Virus record (IMG/VR): IMGVR_UViG_3300028608_000007
Span: 116,544 to 180,543 of that record
DNA from: a virus
Strand: one strand, 5' to 3'
Length of the DNA: 64,000 nt
Under the pieces are notes generated by a model that had not been told where the DNA came from, did not search any database, and saw only the letters and a program-made list of their open reading frames with translations. This document shows, piece by piece, positions 50,132-57,321 of the stretch. The position numbers and the translations under genes were made by a program. Every line of letters begins with the position of its first letter. Within the stretch, counting starts at the first letter, position 1.

Positions 50132-50902
50132 TTACATCGGGAAGTCGTCGTCGCCGAACGAGTCAGCGCCACCGCCGGTACCAGCACCATCACCGCCCCA
50201 ATCGTTCTGACGCTGGCCACCGCCACCGCCGCCTTGATTGTTGTTGCGCTGATAGTTGTTGCTACCGCCACCACCGTTGTTGTTACGCTGGTACTGACCA
50301 CCACCGCCGCCCTGGCCGTCTTTCGGCTTCGGTTCGGTGTAGTTGGTCGCTGCCACGGCAGCCATCATGTTTTGCAGCATGTTGGCGTAGCCCAGCAGGT
50401 AGTAGTTCGACGCGTCACGCTTGTTCATCGGCTCGCCGTTCACGTCGATCATGACGTGGTAGTTGGTCGGCAGCATGTTGAACTTCAGGTACGGACGGTC
50501 TTTGGCCACACAGGCCAGGAACAGCACGCCATCTTTGTCACGACCAACCAGAGTGGTCGAAACCAGCTTAGGCTCAGCCGAGCGCTCGCCGCCGAAGAAG
50601 ACGTGGTTCAGGTTTTGCAGCTTGAGGACTTGGTTGTCGTCGAGGGTGACGGCTTTACGCATCATCTCGATCAGGAGATAGAATGCGTTCATGTCCATGG
50701 CAGCACGAATGTTGCCGTTGTTCTTGTCGTTCGGAACGTTGGTGTAGACGTCGATGCGCGGGTTGTTCGCTACCAACGAGACTGCCCAGGAACCAGGCTT
50801 AGTCGCACCTTGCACAGGTGGGCACGACAGGCGCAGTTTGAATTCGTCCAGGGCGTTCTTCGGACGGGGTGGTGCTTGGAAACGACCTTGTTGACCAGCC
50901 AT
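50132..50902 (-). CDS. Single-stranded DNA-binding protein-like (256 aa)
   Basis: Start at ATG 50902 (MAGQQGRFQ) after TTGGAG. An N-terminal alpha/beta domain (about 15-170) is followed by a Gly/Asn/Gln-rich linker (about 180-245) and an acidic tip ending SFGDDDFPM, the layout of bacterial and phage SSBs whose last residues (DDDIPF) recruit partners. Very strong codon bias fits an abundant replication protein. It would coat single-stranded DNA at forks. The core does not show a clear OB motif to me, so the family is inferred from architecture and its place in the replication block. Confidence 0.7.
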   Translation of the reverse strand: MAGQQGRFQAPPRPKNALDEFKLRLSCPPVQGATKPGSWAVSLVANNPRIDVYTNVPNDKNNGNIRAAMDMNAFYLLIEMMRKAVTLDDNQVLKLQNLNHVFFGGERSAEPKLVSTTLVGRDKDGVLFLACVAKDRPYLKFNMLPTNYHVMIDVNGEPMNKRDASNYYLLGYANMLQNMMAAVAATNYTEPKPKDGQGGGGGQYQRNNNGGGGSNNYQRNNNQGGGGGGQRQNDWGGDGAGTGGGADSFGDDDFPM

Positions 50903-50964
50903 TGTAAATCTCCAACTTGCGTACAAATGATGAGTGATCGCTGTAAACCGTTACAGTGACCTAT

Positions 50965-51816
50965 TTAAAACATCGACAACAGGATCGCTTTGAAGGTTGG
51001 ATGCAGTGGTTCAGCATTGATGTCCATCCGCATCTTGTCCAACGAGGTAGTGGGATTCCACCGCCTTGCTTCCGCTAACTCGATGATCTGTTTCTTTTCC
51101 TTCATCGGGAAGGTGTTGAAGTGAACGCCGTCACCAAAGAACTGGAGGGTTACGTGGTTAAACGGCATCCGCGACAATTCTTTACCGCCTGTGAGCTTTG
51201 AGTTCCAGGAGGTGTATGCCTTGACTTTACCCGTGTGGGACTCCAGCAATCGAAGGCGGGAGAACTCATACCGTGACAACAAGTCCAGCGGCATGTGGGT
51301 AATGATCAACGCATCGTCAGAGTTCTGCGGGAGCTTCATGTCACTCTGCACGACCGCCATGTCCAAGTGCATCTCAGGGATGCGCCTTAGCACGTTGCTT
51401 TCAAGTTCCGCAAAGAATTCCTGCTTAGGGGTTTTGGGTTCCCTGATAAAGCAGTTCTTGTATTGCGACTTGAGGCTGTGATACGACTGGACGTAAGGGA
51501 CCAGCTTACAACGACGCTGCGTGTTCATCTGAACGGCCGAGGCGATGATTCTCAGCTCGGCTGTCAGGGCGTCTAGCAGCGGATCAGGGAAGACTTTGTC
51601 CTGATCTTGAGATGGGATGGCTCCCATGATGTTACGGATCAGTGTGCGCAGGTTAACCCAAAGCGCAGTCGCTGATTGTAGCGGCGGCTTCTGCTTGTGC
51701 TCTGGGTGGTCTTCTGAGATCCCCATCGCACTTTCCAAAGCCAAGGCTGTTGCAATGGAAACGGGCACTTGCGTACCCATCTCACGATTACCCAGAACTT
51801 GGTAGTAGCGATCCAT
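50965..51816 (-). CDS. Hypothetical replication-block protein (283 aa)
   Basis: Not recognised. Helical and basic in the middle (SLKSQYKNCF), with a mixed C-terminal half. It overlaps the SbcD-like gene by 29 bases and precedes the SSB-like gene, so a role in DNA processing is likely by context only. Confidence 0.6.
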   Translation of the reverse strand: MDRYYQVLGNREMGTQVPVSIATALALESAMGISEDHPEHKQKPPLQSATALWVNLRTLIRNIMGAIPSQDQDKVFPDPLLDALTAELRIIASAVQMNTQRRCKLVPYVQSYHSLKSQYKNCFIREPKTPKQEFFAELESNVLRRIPEMHLDMAVVQSDMKLPQNSDDALIITHMPLDLLSRYEFSRLRLLESHTGKVKAYTSWNSKLTGGKELSRMPFNHVTLQFFGDGVHFNTFPMKEKKQIIELAEARRWNPTTSLDKMRMDINAEPLHPTFKAILLSMF

Positions 51817-52933
51817 TCATGTATTCCTCAGCCAGCGCAAGGTGCTCTGGAGAAAACCCTCTCGCTCGCAATCTTTCCAGTACCATTGGAACGACCGACG
51901 TTGGCGTGATAGCCACGGGCGTAAACGGCGTAACAATCCGGTTGACTGCTTCACGAGTGATCTTTTCACCATCGACCCACTTGCCACTTAACGAGTGCAG
52001 GTTGAAATGTTTCTCGACCTCTTTAAAGCCGAGTTGGATAGGATCACCCTTATTACCGAGGACCCGAATGAATGTACCGATAGGCATGGTGTCCGCTAAC
52101 GCTTGGATGCGGTTCATGCAATCTTCCAGCTCACGCCCTTTGAGGTCAATGGTCTTGTACAGCATCGCGTTCTCGTTTACCACGAATTTGATCTCGTGGT
52201 TCCCGTGTTCACGATCCACTACCACACGGTAGTGACCCTTGTCTTCCTCTTCCCCATGACTCAGGCGATCCAAAGAACCAGCAGCTAGGATGTTACCGTA
52301 CTGCGAGCGCTTGTGGATGTGTCCACCAAAGACGAAGTACCTGGTGATTCCCATGTACCGTTCAGGGATGTGGGTTGGAACTGGAACATGACTTGGGAGT
52401 TGGTAGTTGAACGCACCGTGCAAAATGGTGAAGTCTACTTTCTCCAAGCCTTTCTCGGTCATGGCCTGAACAACGTCTTTCCAAACATCGTCAGTCTCCA
52501 CACGCCATTCGTCAGGTACGTAAAGAATGTTGATTCCGAATCGTTCGATGTACTCGATCGACAAGTTCTCAATCCACTTTACGTCTGCCCCGATCGCTGC
52601 AATCTCATTCTCAGAGATCACGTTGGCACTTTGCTTCCAGTCGTGGCTGGGTGTCCCCTCCAGAATACGCACGACAATGTCGCGACGCTTACACATAGAA
52701 AGGAACCAGAAGAACCAGCGGCGAATCTGGTCAATCAGCACTGTTTCCGAGTGCATCACCAGACGGTCGTAGAGATCGCCTGCGATGATGATCATATCCA
52801 GCTCACCAGTCTCCGCATCATCCGGGAACGCCTTGTAGAGCGCTTTGAGGACGTGGCTGGTGGGGGTATTGTGATGGGCTAGGTGAACATCCCCCGTTTC
52901 ACCTATGCGCAGCTTACGCGAGGTCGAAGTCAT
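51788..52933 (-). CDS. SbcD/Mre11-like metallophosphoesterase nuclease
   Basis: 381 aa. Phosphoesterase motifs in order: GDVHL (I, D15 and H17), IIAGDLYD (II), GTPSHD (III, GNHD class), and GGHIHK (GHxH). These bind two Mn ions that cut DNA ends and hairpins, normally with an SbcC/Rad50 ATPase, which is not visible in this window. phiKZ-like phages are known to carry SbcCD-type nucleases. Overlaps the genes on both sides (20 and 29 bases), so it is tightly co-expressed with them. Confidence 0.85.
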   Translation of the reverse strand: MTSTSRKLRIGETGDVHLAHHNTPTSHVLKALYKAFPDDAETGELDMIIIAGDLYDRLVMHSETVLIDQIRRWFFWFLSMCKRRDIVVRILEGTPSHDWKQSANVISENEIAAIGADVKWIENLSIEYIERFGINILYVPDEWRVETDDVWKDVVQAMTEKGLEKVDFTILHGAFNYQLPSHVPVPTHIPERYMGITRYFVFGGHIHKRSQYGNILAAGSLDRLSHGEEEDKGHYRVVVDREHGNHEIKFVVNENAMLYKTIDLKGRELEDCMNRIQALADTMPIGTFIRVLGNKGDPIQLGFKEVEKHFNLHSLSGKWVDGEKITREAVNRIVTPFTPVAITPTSVVPMVLERLRARGFSPEHLALAEEYMNGSLLPSSG

Positions 52934-53477
52934 CGGACAGGAATCCTTCAGACTGAACAGGAGCAGCTTTCTGAGCTGGCGCTTTGCCTGGCTCTACTTC
53001 GGCCGCTTCGGTGTCTAGGGATTTCAATCCGTAGTAGTCAAAGACCTTACGCCATTCCAACACTTCACGATCGTACAGGCGACGACCTTCTACACGCTGC
53101 ACCAGAGCGTTCTGGATGTAGCGTTGACCCAGCATTGGGATCATGTCGTCTTTCTGCATGGCTTTCGAGATGTGCTCGAACATGCTGTCACGCGGGTTGC
53201 GTGGAATCCCGAAGTTAACGGGACGACCAATGGCTGGACACTTGAACAGGAAATTCTGTCCTTCGTATACAGCGATGGGGCGCAGAACCGAGTCAGAGAC
53301 CCTCAACCAAGGCTCGAAAGACTTGGGTGGCTCTTTACTCAGAATCAACGGCAGAATGGTGTCACGGAACTGGCGCTCCTGAACACGAGGAAGATCTTCT
53401 TCGAATGCTTTTTCTAACACTGCGAAGGCTTCTTTAACTCTGTCGTCGTTTGGTACCGGTTTGCTAAGTGGGTTCAT
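52914..53477 (-). CDS. Hypothetical protein with acidic C-terminal tip (187 aa)
   Basis: Alpha/beta body, then an Ala/Pro/Lys linker and an acidic end, FLSDDFDLA, resembling the acidic tip of the SSB-like neighbour. The start has the strong site TAGGAGG, just after a long stem-loop. It overlaps the SbcD-like gene by 20 bases. Possibly a partner or second DNA-binding protein of the replication block; no family recognised. Confidence 0.6.
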   Translation of the reverse strand: MNPLSKPVPNDDRVKEAFAVLEKAFEEDLPRVQERQFRDTILPLILSKEPPKSFEPWLRVSDSVLRPIAVYEGQNFLFKCPAIGRPVNFGIPRNPRDSMFEHISKAMQKDDMIPMLGQRYIQNALVQRVEGRRLYDREVLEWRKVFDYYGLKSLDTEAAEVEPGKAPAQKAAPVQSEGFLSDDFDLA

Positions 53478-53490
53478 GATAGTCCTCCTA

Positions 53491-53525
53491 CGAAAGACCC
53501 AGGGCTCTATACCCTAGGTCTTTCG
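53491..53525 (-). terminator. Long stem-loop between 53559 and 53477 genes
   Basis: CGAAAGACC and AGGG arms pair with CCCT and GGTCTTTCG around a seven-base loop, with one bulge each side. On the minus strand it is preceded by TTATG and followed at once by the AGGAGG ribosome site, so it may be terminator or leader. Confidence 0.55.
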
Positions 53526-53558
53526 CATAAAGAGTTACGTGGTGAGTAGCGGTACGTT

Positions 53559-54302
53559 TTATCGCGACTGACCCGCGCCCGGCAAACCGGCACGCGAATC
53601 GGGGACAGTGCGGGCACGGACTTGTTCAGTCAGACCAGCAACCATCTGTTGCATTTGTTGCGCCGGAGTCAGGTGCTGGAACACGCCTTGATCAACAGCA
53701 GGCAGTTCCGGGCTCGGCTGATTGGCCGGTTGCAGAGACTTCGGCAGGTTCGGTGCTTGACGCACCAAAGCTGGACGTTGTTCGAAGCCTTGGCGGCCTG
53801 GCAACGTCTCTTGGACCTCCACTTCCAGAGCAGGCTGTTGGTCCATGATGAAGGAGGTTTCGTCAATCGGCTCAGCCGACGCACGATACACTTCGACATA
53901 GAATGCGACATTCACGGTGCCGCCAGTTTGTTGCTGGAACTCGTGAGTCAGGAGTGCAGCCAGACCTTCGTCTACTTCCAGCTCATCGAACTGGATGCCG
54001 TCTACTTCACGGCGGGTGTGGATGTGTACCTTGCCAGGATTGACCGGGTGGTCATACGCATCCTGGTAAATGCGGTACATAGTATTCTCGGTCAGGCGCT
54101 CGAAAACCTTGAACACCAGTTGAGGCACCGCAGGCTCTTCGTGATGATGGTCATGACCGCTCACCGCTTGGCGCATACCCAGCAGTTTGACGACTTCCAG
54201 ACCCAGGTCACGGATACCGATCAGCAGGCTGTTCTCCAGCCCGTCCAGGCGCTTTTCGATAGCGGTCAGGCGTTGTTCATGACTCGGTTGGTTCTTCGAC
54301 AT
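53559..54302 (-). CDS. Protein with N-terminal coiled coil and Pro/Gln-rich tail (247 aa)
   Basis: Residues 5-45 form a heptad-like helix, followed by a His/Glu patch (HDHHHEE), an alpha/beta centre (65-165) and a Pro/Gln-rich, probably disordered tail. Codon-biased. The coiled coil suggests oligomers. No family recognised. Eleven bases separate it from the 133-aa gene upstream. Confidence 0.6.
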   Translation of the reverse strand: MSKNQPSHEQRLTAIEKRLDGLENSLLIGIRDLGLEVVKLLGMRQAVSGHDHHHEEPAVPQLVFKVFERLTENTMYRIYQDAYDHPVNPGKVHIHTRREVDGIQFDELEVDEGLAALLTHEFQQQTGGTVNVAFYVEVYRASAEPIDETSFIMDQQPALEVEVQETLPGRQGFEQRPALVRQAPNLPKSLQPANQPSPELPAVDQGVFQHLTPAQQMQQMVAGLTEQVRARTVPDSRAGLPGAGQSR

Positions 54303-54313
54303 CGGGTTTTCCT

Positions 54314-54715
54314 CTAACCATTGTTGGCATCAAAGATTGCAACGACTTTCGAGTTGATGACTTGGATCTCCTTACCGACACTATAAATAGTGGCGTCTTG
54401 GGTTACCGTGGCATCTACCCGCAGGTTGATATTGTCAGGGTTGGTGTCATCCACTGCCGTGATCGTCACATCTACTTGGATCGTATCGAAGTAGGGGTTG
54501 ATGAAGTTCATCACTACGCGTTTGGTTTCTGAGCGCAGTAACTGGCGGTTGTCCGCACACTCCTTGATCAGGTTCGGCAGGGAGGCAATCTGTCCCTGAT
54601 ACAGGTGACTCTGGGAGAAGTCACTTAAAAAGAAATAGCTGATCAGTTTATCCAGCTTCTCTGAAATGTTCCCGACCCAGCCGGAAGCACTCAGACTTGG
54701 CACTTGAACGGCCAT
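54314..54715 (-). CDS. Hypothetical beta-rich protein (133 aa)
   Basis: Helical first 60 residues, then alternating strands (VTITAVDD, RVDATVT, IYSVGKEIQVI). It resembles small baseplate or tail proteins of the gp25-like kind only in size and layout, which is not enough for a call. Start after GAGGG. Pairs with the 53559 gene. Confidence 0.55.
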   Translation of the reverse strand: MAVQVPSLSASGWVGNISEKLDKLISYFFLSDFSQSHLYQGQIASLPNLIKECADNRQLLRSETKRVVMNFINPYFDTIQVDVTITAVDDTNPDNINLRVDATVTQDATIYSVGKEIQVINSKVVAIFDANNG

Positions 54716-54762
54716 TGGTCTACCCTCTGAAAAGACATATAAAGGAAGAAGAGGGTAGAAAA

Positions 54763-54792
54763 GACAAAAAAAGAAAGGGAGCCGAAGCCCCC
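54763..54792 (-). terminator. Terminator after the 54814 gene
   Basis: Minus strand GGGGGC, loop TTCG, GCTCCC, then TTTCTTTTTTT. A classical T-run terminator. Confidence 0.8.
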
Positions 54793-54813
54793 TAACTTTT
54801 CCCAGTCCTCGGA

Positions 54814-55428
54814 TTAAAGAGAGGCGTTGTAACGACTGGTTGGGTCGTCACGGCCTTCTTTAATCTTACGGATCAGGTTACCAATCGAATTCTGGAGAAT
54901 GACTTGTTCGTCATGTTCCAGTTCGCGGTCACCTTCATGGAGTTCTTCGAAGAACGTCCACGCTACCCAGTCTTCTTCCGTTTCCTGCACCACACCATTC
55001 ATGAGGCGGCGGTAGTCATAATGATCATGACCAATCGCATTCCCATGGAGATTCTGGTAGGTGTCAGAATAACCGTCGAGTTTCTGAGCAAGGTAGCGAG
55101 CCCGAATGAACGGGTCTGCCATCAGGTAACGCTGCATGACCGGTGGAGCATGTTGCATCTGTGCAATCGATTCAAGCAGCCGGATTACATCAGCATCCCA
55201 CATGGTCTGGATACCACGCACCGCAGCACGCGCTGCACGCATTGCATCTTGACCGAAATACTGATCCCACTTTTGCGTAGCCATCTGCACGAATGCTCGA
55301 CCAGAGTCCGTAAGGTTCTGGGTAAACATCTGTGCCGATTCGGCCAGGTATTGCATTGTTGATTCAGCTCGTGGCGCGTACGCCAACTCGTTAAACGCCA
55401 ACGAGCCGCCTTCGATATAGCCTGCCAT
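54814..55428 (-). CDS. Hypothetical helical protein (204 aa)
   Basis: Almost fully helical, Ala/Gln/Met rich, ending in a charged stretch. No motif. Start has weak GGGAG site. Lies between the beta' N-terminal gene region and the 53-54 kb genes. Function unknown. Confidence 0.55.
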   Translation of the reverse strand: MAGYIEGGSLAFNELAYAPRAESTMQYLAESAQMFTQNLTDSGRAFVQMATQKWDQYFGQDAMRAARAAVRGIQTMWDADVIRLLESIAQMQHAPPVMQRYLMADPFIRARYLAQKLDGYSDTYQNLHGNAIGHDHYDYRRLMNGVVQETEEDWVAWTFFEELHEGDRELEHDEQVILQNSIGNLIRKIKEGRDDPTSRYNASL

Positions 55429-55469
55429 GGTAGCTCCCTCGTTACATACTTTATTGGCTACCTGTAAGA

Positions 55470-55751
55470 TTAGACGTGCTCGAATCCTCGATCCTTAAGC
55501 CAATCGGGGTGAGCATTCGTTGCGACCAACACCATGGAGTCAGTTCCTTTGTCCACCAGGTAGAGGTCGTATTGCTTCTTGTCGTCATTTGCATGACCAC
55601 GCAGTTCGAAAACTACGTTGTGTTCCTCGAGTCCTTGCTTCATCGACACGAAGTCTTCCACAGGTTGTGGGAACATGGCAAGATAGAGAGCAGGGGTGGA
55701 GTGATGTCCATCCTTGATCATCTGAAGTACTTTCTCGGCACTGGTGTTCAT
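55470..55751 (-). CDS. Hypothetical small protein (93 aa)
   Basis: Alpha/beta, with a His-rich loop (KDGHHSTP) and a C-terminal alternating pattern (YDLYLVDKGTDSMVLVAT). No family recognised. It starts 47 bases after the beta' N-terminal gene, behind a terminator and a ribosome-site hairpin. Confidence 0.55.
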   Translation of the reverse strand: MNTSAEKVLQMIKDGHHSTPALYLAMFPQPVEDFVSMKQGLEEHNVVFELRGHANDDKKQYDLYLVDKGTDSMVLVATNAHPDWLKDRGFEHV

Positions 55752-55756
55752 AGTTT

Positions 55757-55772
55757 CCTTTTCCTTAAAAGG
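55757..55772 (-). promoter_or_regulatory. Ribosome-site hairpin (AAGG loop)
   Basis: Minus strand CCTTTT, loop AAGG, AAAAGG, five bases before ATG at 55751. Confidence 0.5.
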
Positions 55773-55775
55773 GAA

Positions 55776-55793
55776 GGGGGACTCAAGTCCCCC
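55776..55793 (-). terminator. Terminator after the beta' N-terminal gene
   Basis: Minus strand GGGGGACT, TG, AGTCCCCC, then TTCCCTTTT. Confidence 0.65.
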
Positions 55794-55798
55794 AGAGG

Positions 55799-57241
55799 TT
55801 AGCGGCCATGGTGAATGAAGTTGGCGAGAGTTGCGATGATAGGTGCAGGAAGCGATACGTGTCCAGAGATTGCCCTGGGGTTACGCAGATCCAGTACACC
55901 GTTATGCGGGGCCAACGGGTCCAACTTGAGAAGCGTCTTTTCGTCCAGGATCACAATGCCGTTCAAGGCGTCACCGTCAAAGTCAGCGTTCATACCGGAA
56001 AGGATGTTCACCGACGGACTGATGGTGTTGATCTTGGGGTCTTTCTTGACACTGCGGATGTACAGGCGCTGAGCCGAGAGACGGGTCAACGTCGGGTTTC
56101 GCTGGAAGATTACCGCAATACCGCCACGGGGTCCTTCAGCAATCAGTTCCTCGAACAGCTCATCCAGCAGTGGGTGATACCGCAGGGTGTGCTCATAAAG
56201 GAACTTGTTGATTTCGTTCGGGCTGAACAATTGGTCAGTACCCGGAACACAACGGCGCAGTAGCTTGCTGGTCAGGTGAACCTTCAAGGTCATCACCGCC
56301 ATTGGCCACGGCATGTGCAGGTCTTCGTAGTGGTGCGGGTCAGACAAGGACGAGATCACACCACGGAACGAGTAGTTCACTCGCGAACCGAAGATGTGTT
56401 TGCGGTACCATCCTGGCTTACCGCCCAGTTGCCCTGCAATGAATGGTGCATAGTAAGCCACCAACATATTCAGAGCTTTGATTGTCATCACCTCGATCTG
56501 CCGAGCTTTCAGCGGAGTCGGGGAGTTTTCAATCGAACTGAATGTCCGCATCGCGTTGATCGCCGGAGTCATCCCTGTATCGGCATAAGTACCGGTAGCC
56601 GTGTTCTCCGTGATAAAGGAGATCCGACTTGGACAGGGGATATACTTCGAGAAGATCGCATGGCGATACATCTGAATGAATAGCAGCGTGTCATCCATCT
56701 GCTGCTGGTTCTTGTTGTTCGGGAGGATTTCCCGCAAGAACAAGTTCATCAGGTCATCGAAATGCCTGTAGAACGTATTAATGCCTCGACCGATGTTGAG
56801 CCCTTTCAGGTACTGCAACACGTTTTGAGCATCGTTGTTGGGAGGAATGTAGGACGGATTTGTAATCCAGTCCAGCAAGTTCGTTCCCTTGTACGCGAAG
56901 ATCGGCTTCAATACATGCAGAGCCCAGGGGTTGATCAATGCATCAATGCCTCTCGGCGCAGCGATCCACAACAAGGACTCCAGAGGTCGTTCGGTAACCG
57001 ACATACAGGGAAACCCGCAGTGGTCACACACAACACCAACGTTGTGTTCGTACTTGACTCTCTTACACTCACATGACGGCACGACGTCTAAGGTGTCACC
57101 CTCATAACGCGTCATGATCATTTGGTTCAGTCGTTCCCGATCCAGCTCGGTAGTAACATCGAAGTCGTTGAGGATCACGGGAGTTGTTGTCAACTTGTTG
57201 AACAACTCGTCATGACTCACGATTTCCGCTTCTACGCCCAT
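55799..57241 (-). CDS. RNA polymerase beta' N-terminal subunit with catalytic NADFDGD (phiKZ gp55-like)
   Basis: 480 aa. NADFDGD at residues 418-424 supplies the three aspartates (D420, D422, D424) that hold the catalytic Mg. SRVNYSFRGVISS corresponds to beta' KRVDYSGRSVI. The N-terminal zinc ribbon is present: C57, C59, C72, C75. The chain ends about 56 residues after the active site, where the C-terminal fragment begins in another gene. It lies next to the candidate shell-protein gene, as gp54 and gp55 do in phiKZ, so I assign it to the non-virion RNA polymerase. Ribosome site CAGGAG. Confidence 0.85.
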   Translation of the reverse strand: MGVEAEIVSHDELFNKLTTTPVILNDFDVTTELDRERLNQMIMTRYEGDTLDVVPSCECKRVKYEHNVGVVCDHCGFPCMSVTERPLESLLWIAAPRGIDALINPWALHVLKPIFAYKGTNLLDWITNPSYIPPNNDAQNVLQYLKGLNIGRGINTFYRHFDDLMNLFLREILPNNKNQQQMDDTLLFIQMYRHAIFSKYIPCPSRISFITENTATGTYADTGMTPAINAMRTFSSIENSPTPLKARQIEVMTIKALNMLVAYYAPFIAGQLGGKPGWYRKHIFGSRVNYSFRGVISSLSDPHHYEDLHMPWPMAVMTLKVHLTSKLLRRCVPGTDQLFSPNEINKFLYEHTLRYHPLLDELFEELIAEGPRGGIAVIFQRNPTLTRLSAQRLYIRSVKKDPKINTISPSVNILSGMNADFDGDALNGIVILDEKTLLKLDPLAPHNGVLDLRNPRAISGHVSLPAPIIATLANFIHHGR

Positions 57242-57267
57242 GGGCTACTCCTGAAGTGACGGACATA

Positions 57268-57296
57268 AAAAGAAAAGGGGACCGAAGTCCCCTTTT
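57268..57296 (-). terminator. Strong terminator after the candidate shell-protein gene
   Basis: Minus strand AAAAGGGGAC, loop TTCG, GTCCCCTTTT, then CTTTTTATG. Partial termination here would let the shell gene be made at far higher level than the RNA polymerase gene behind it. Confidence 0.85.
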
Positions 57297-57321
57297 ACTC
57301 ATTGCAACAACCTACCGCCGA

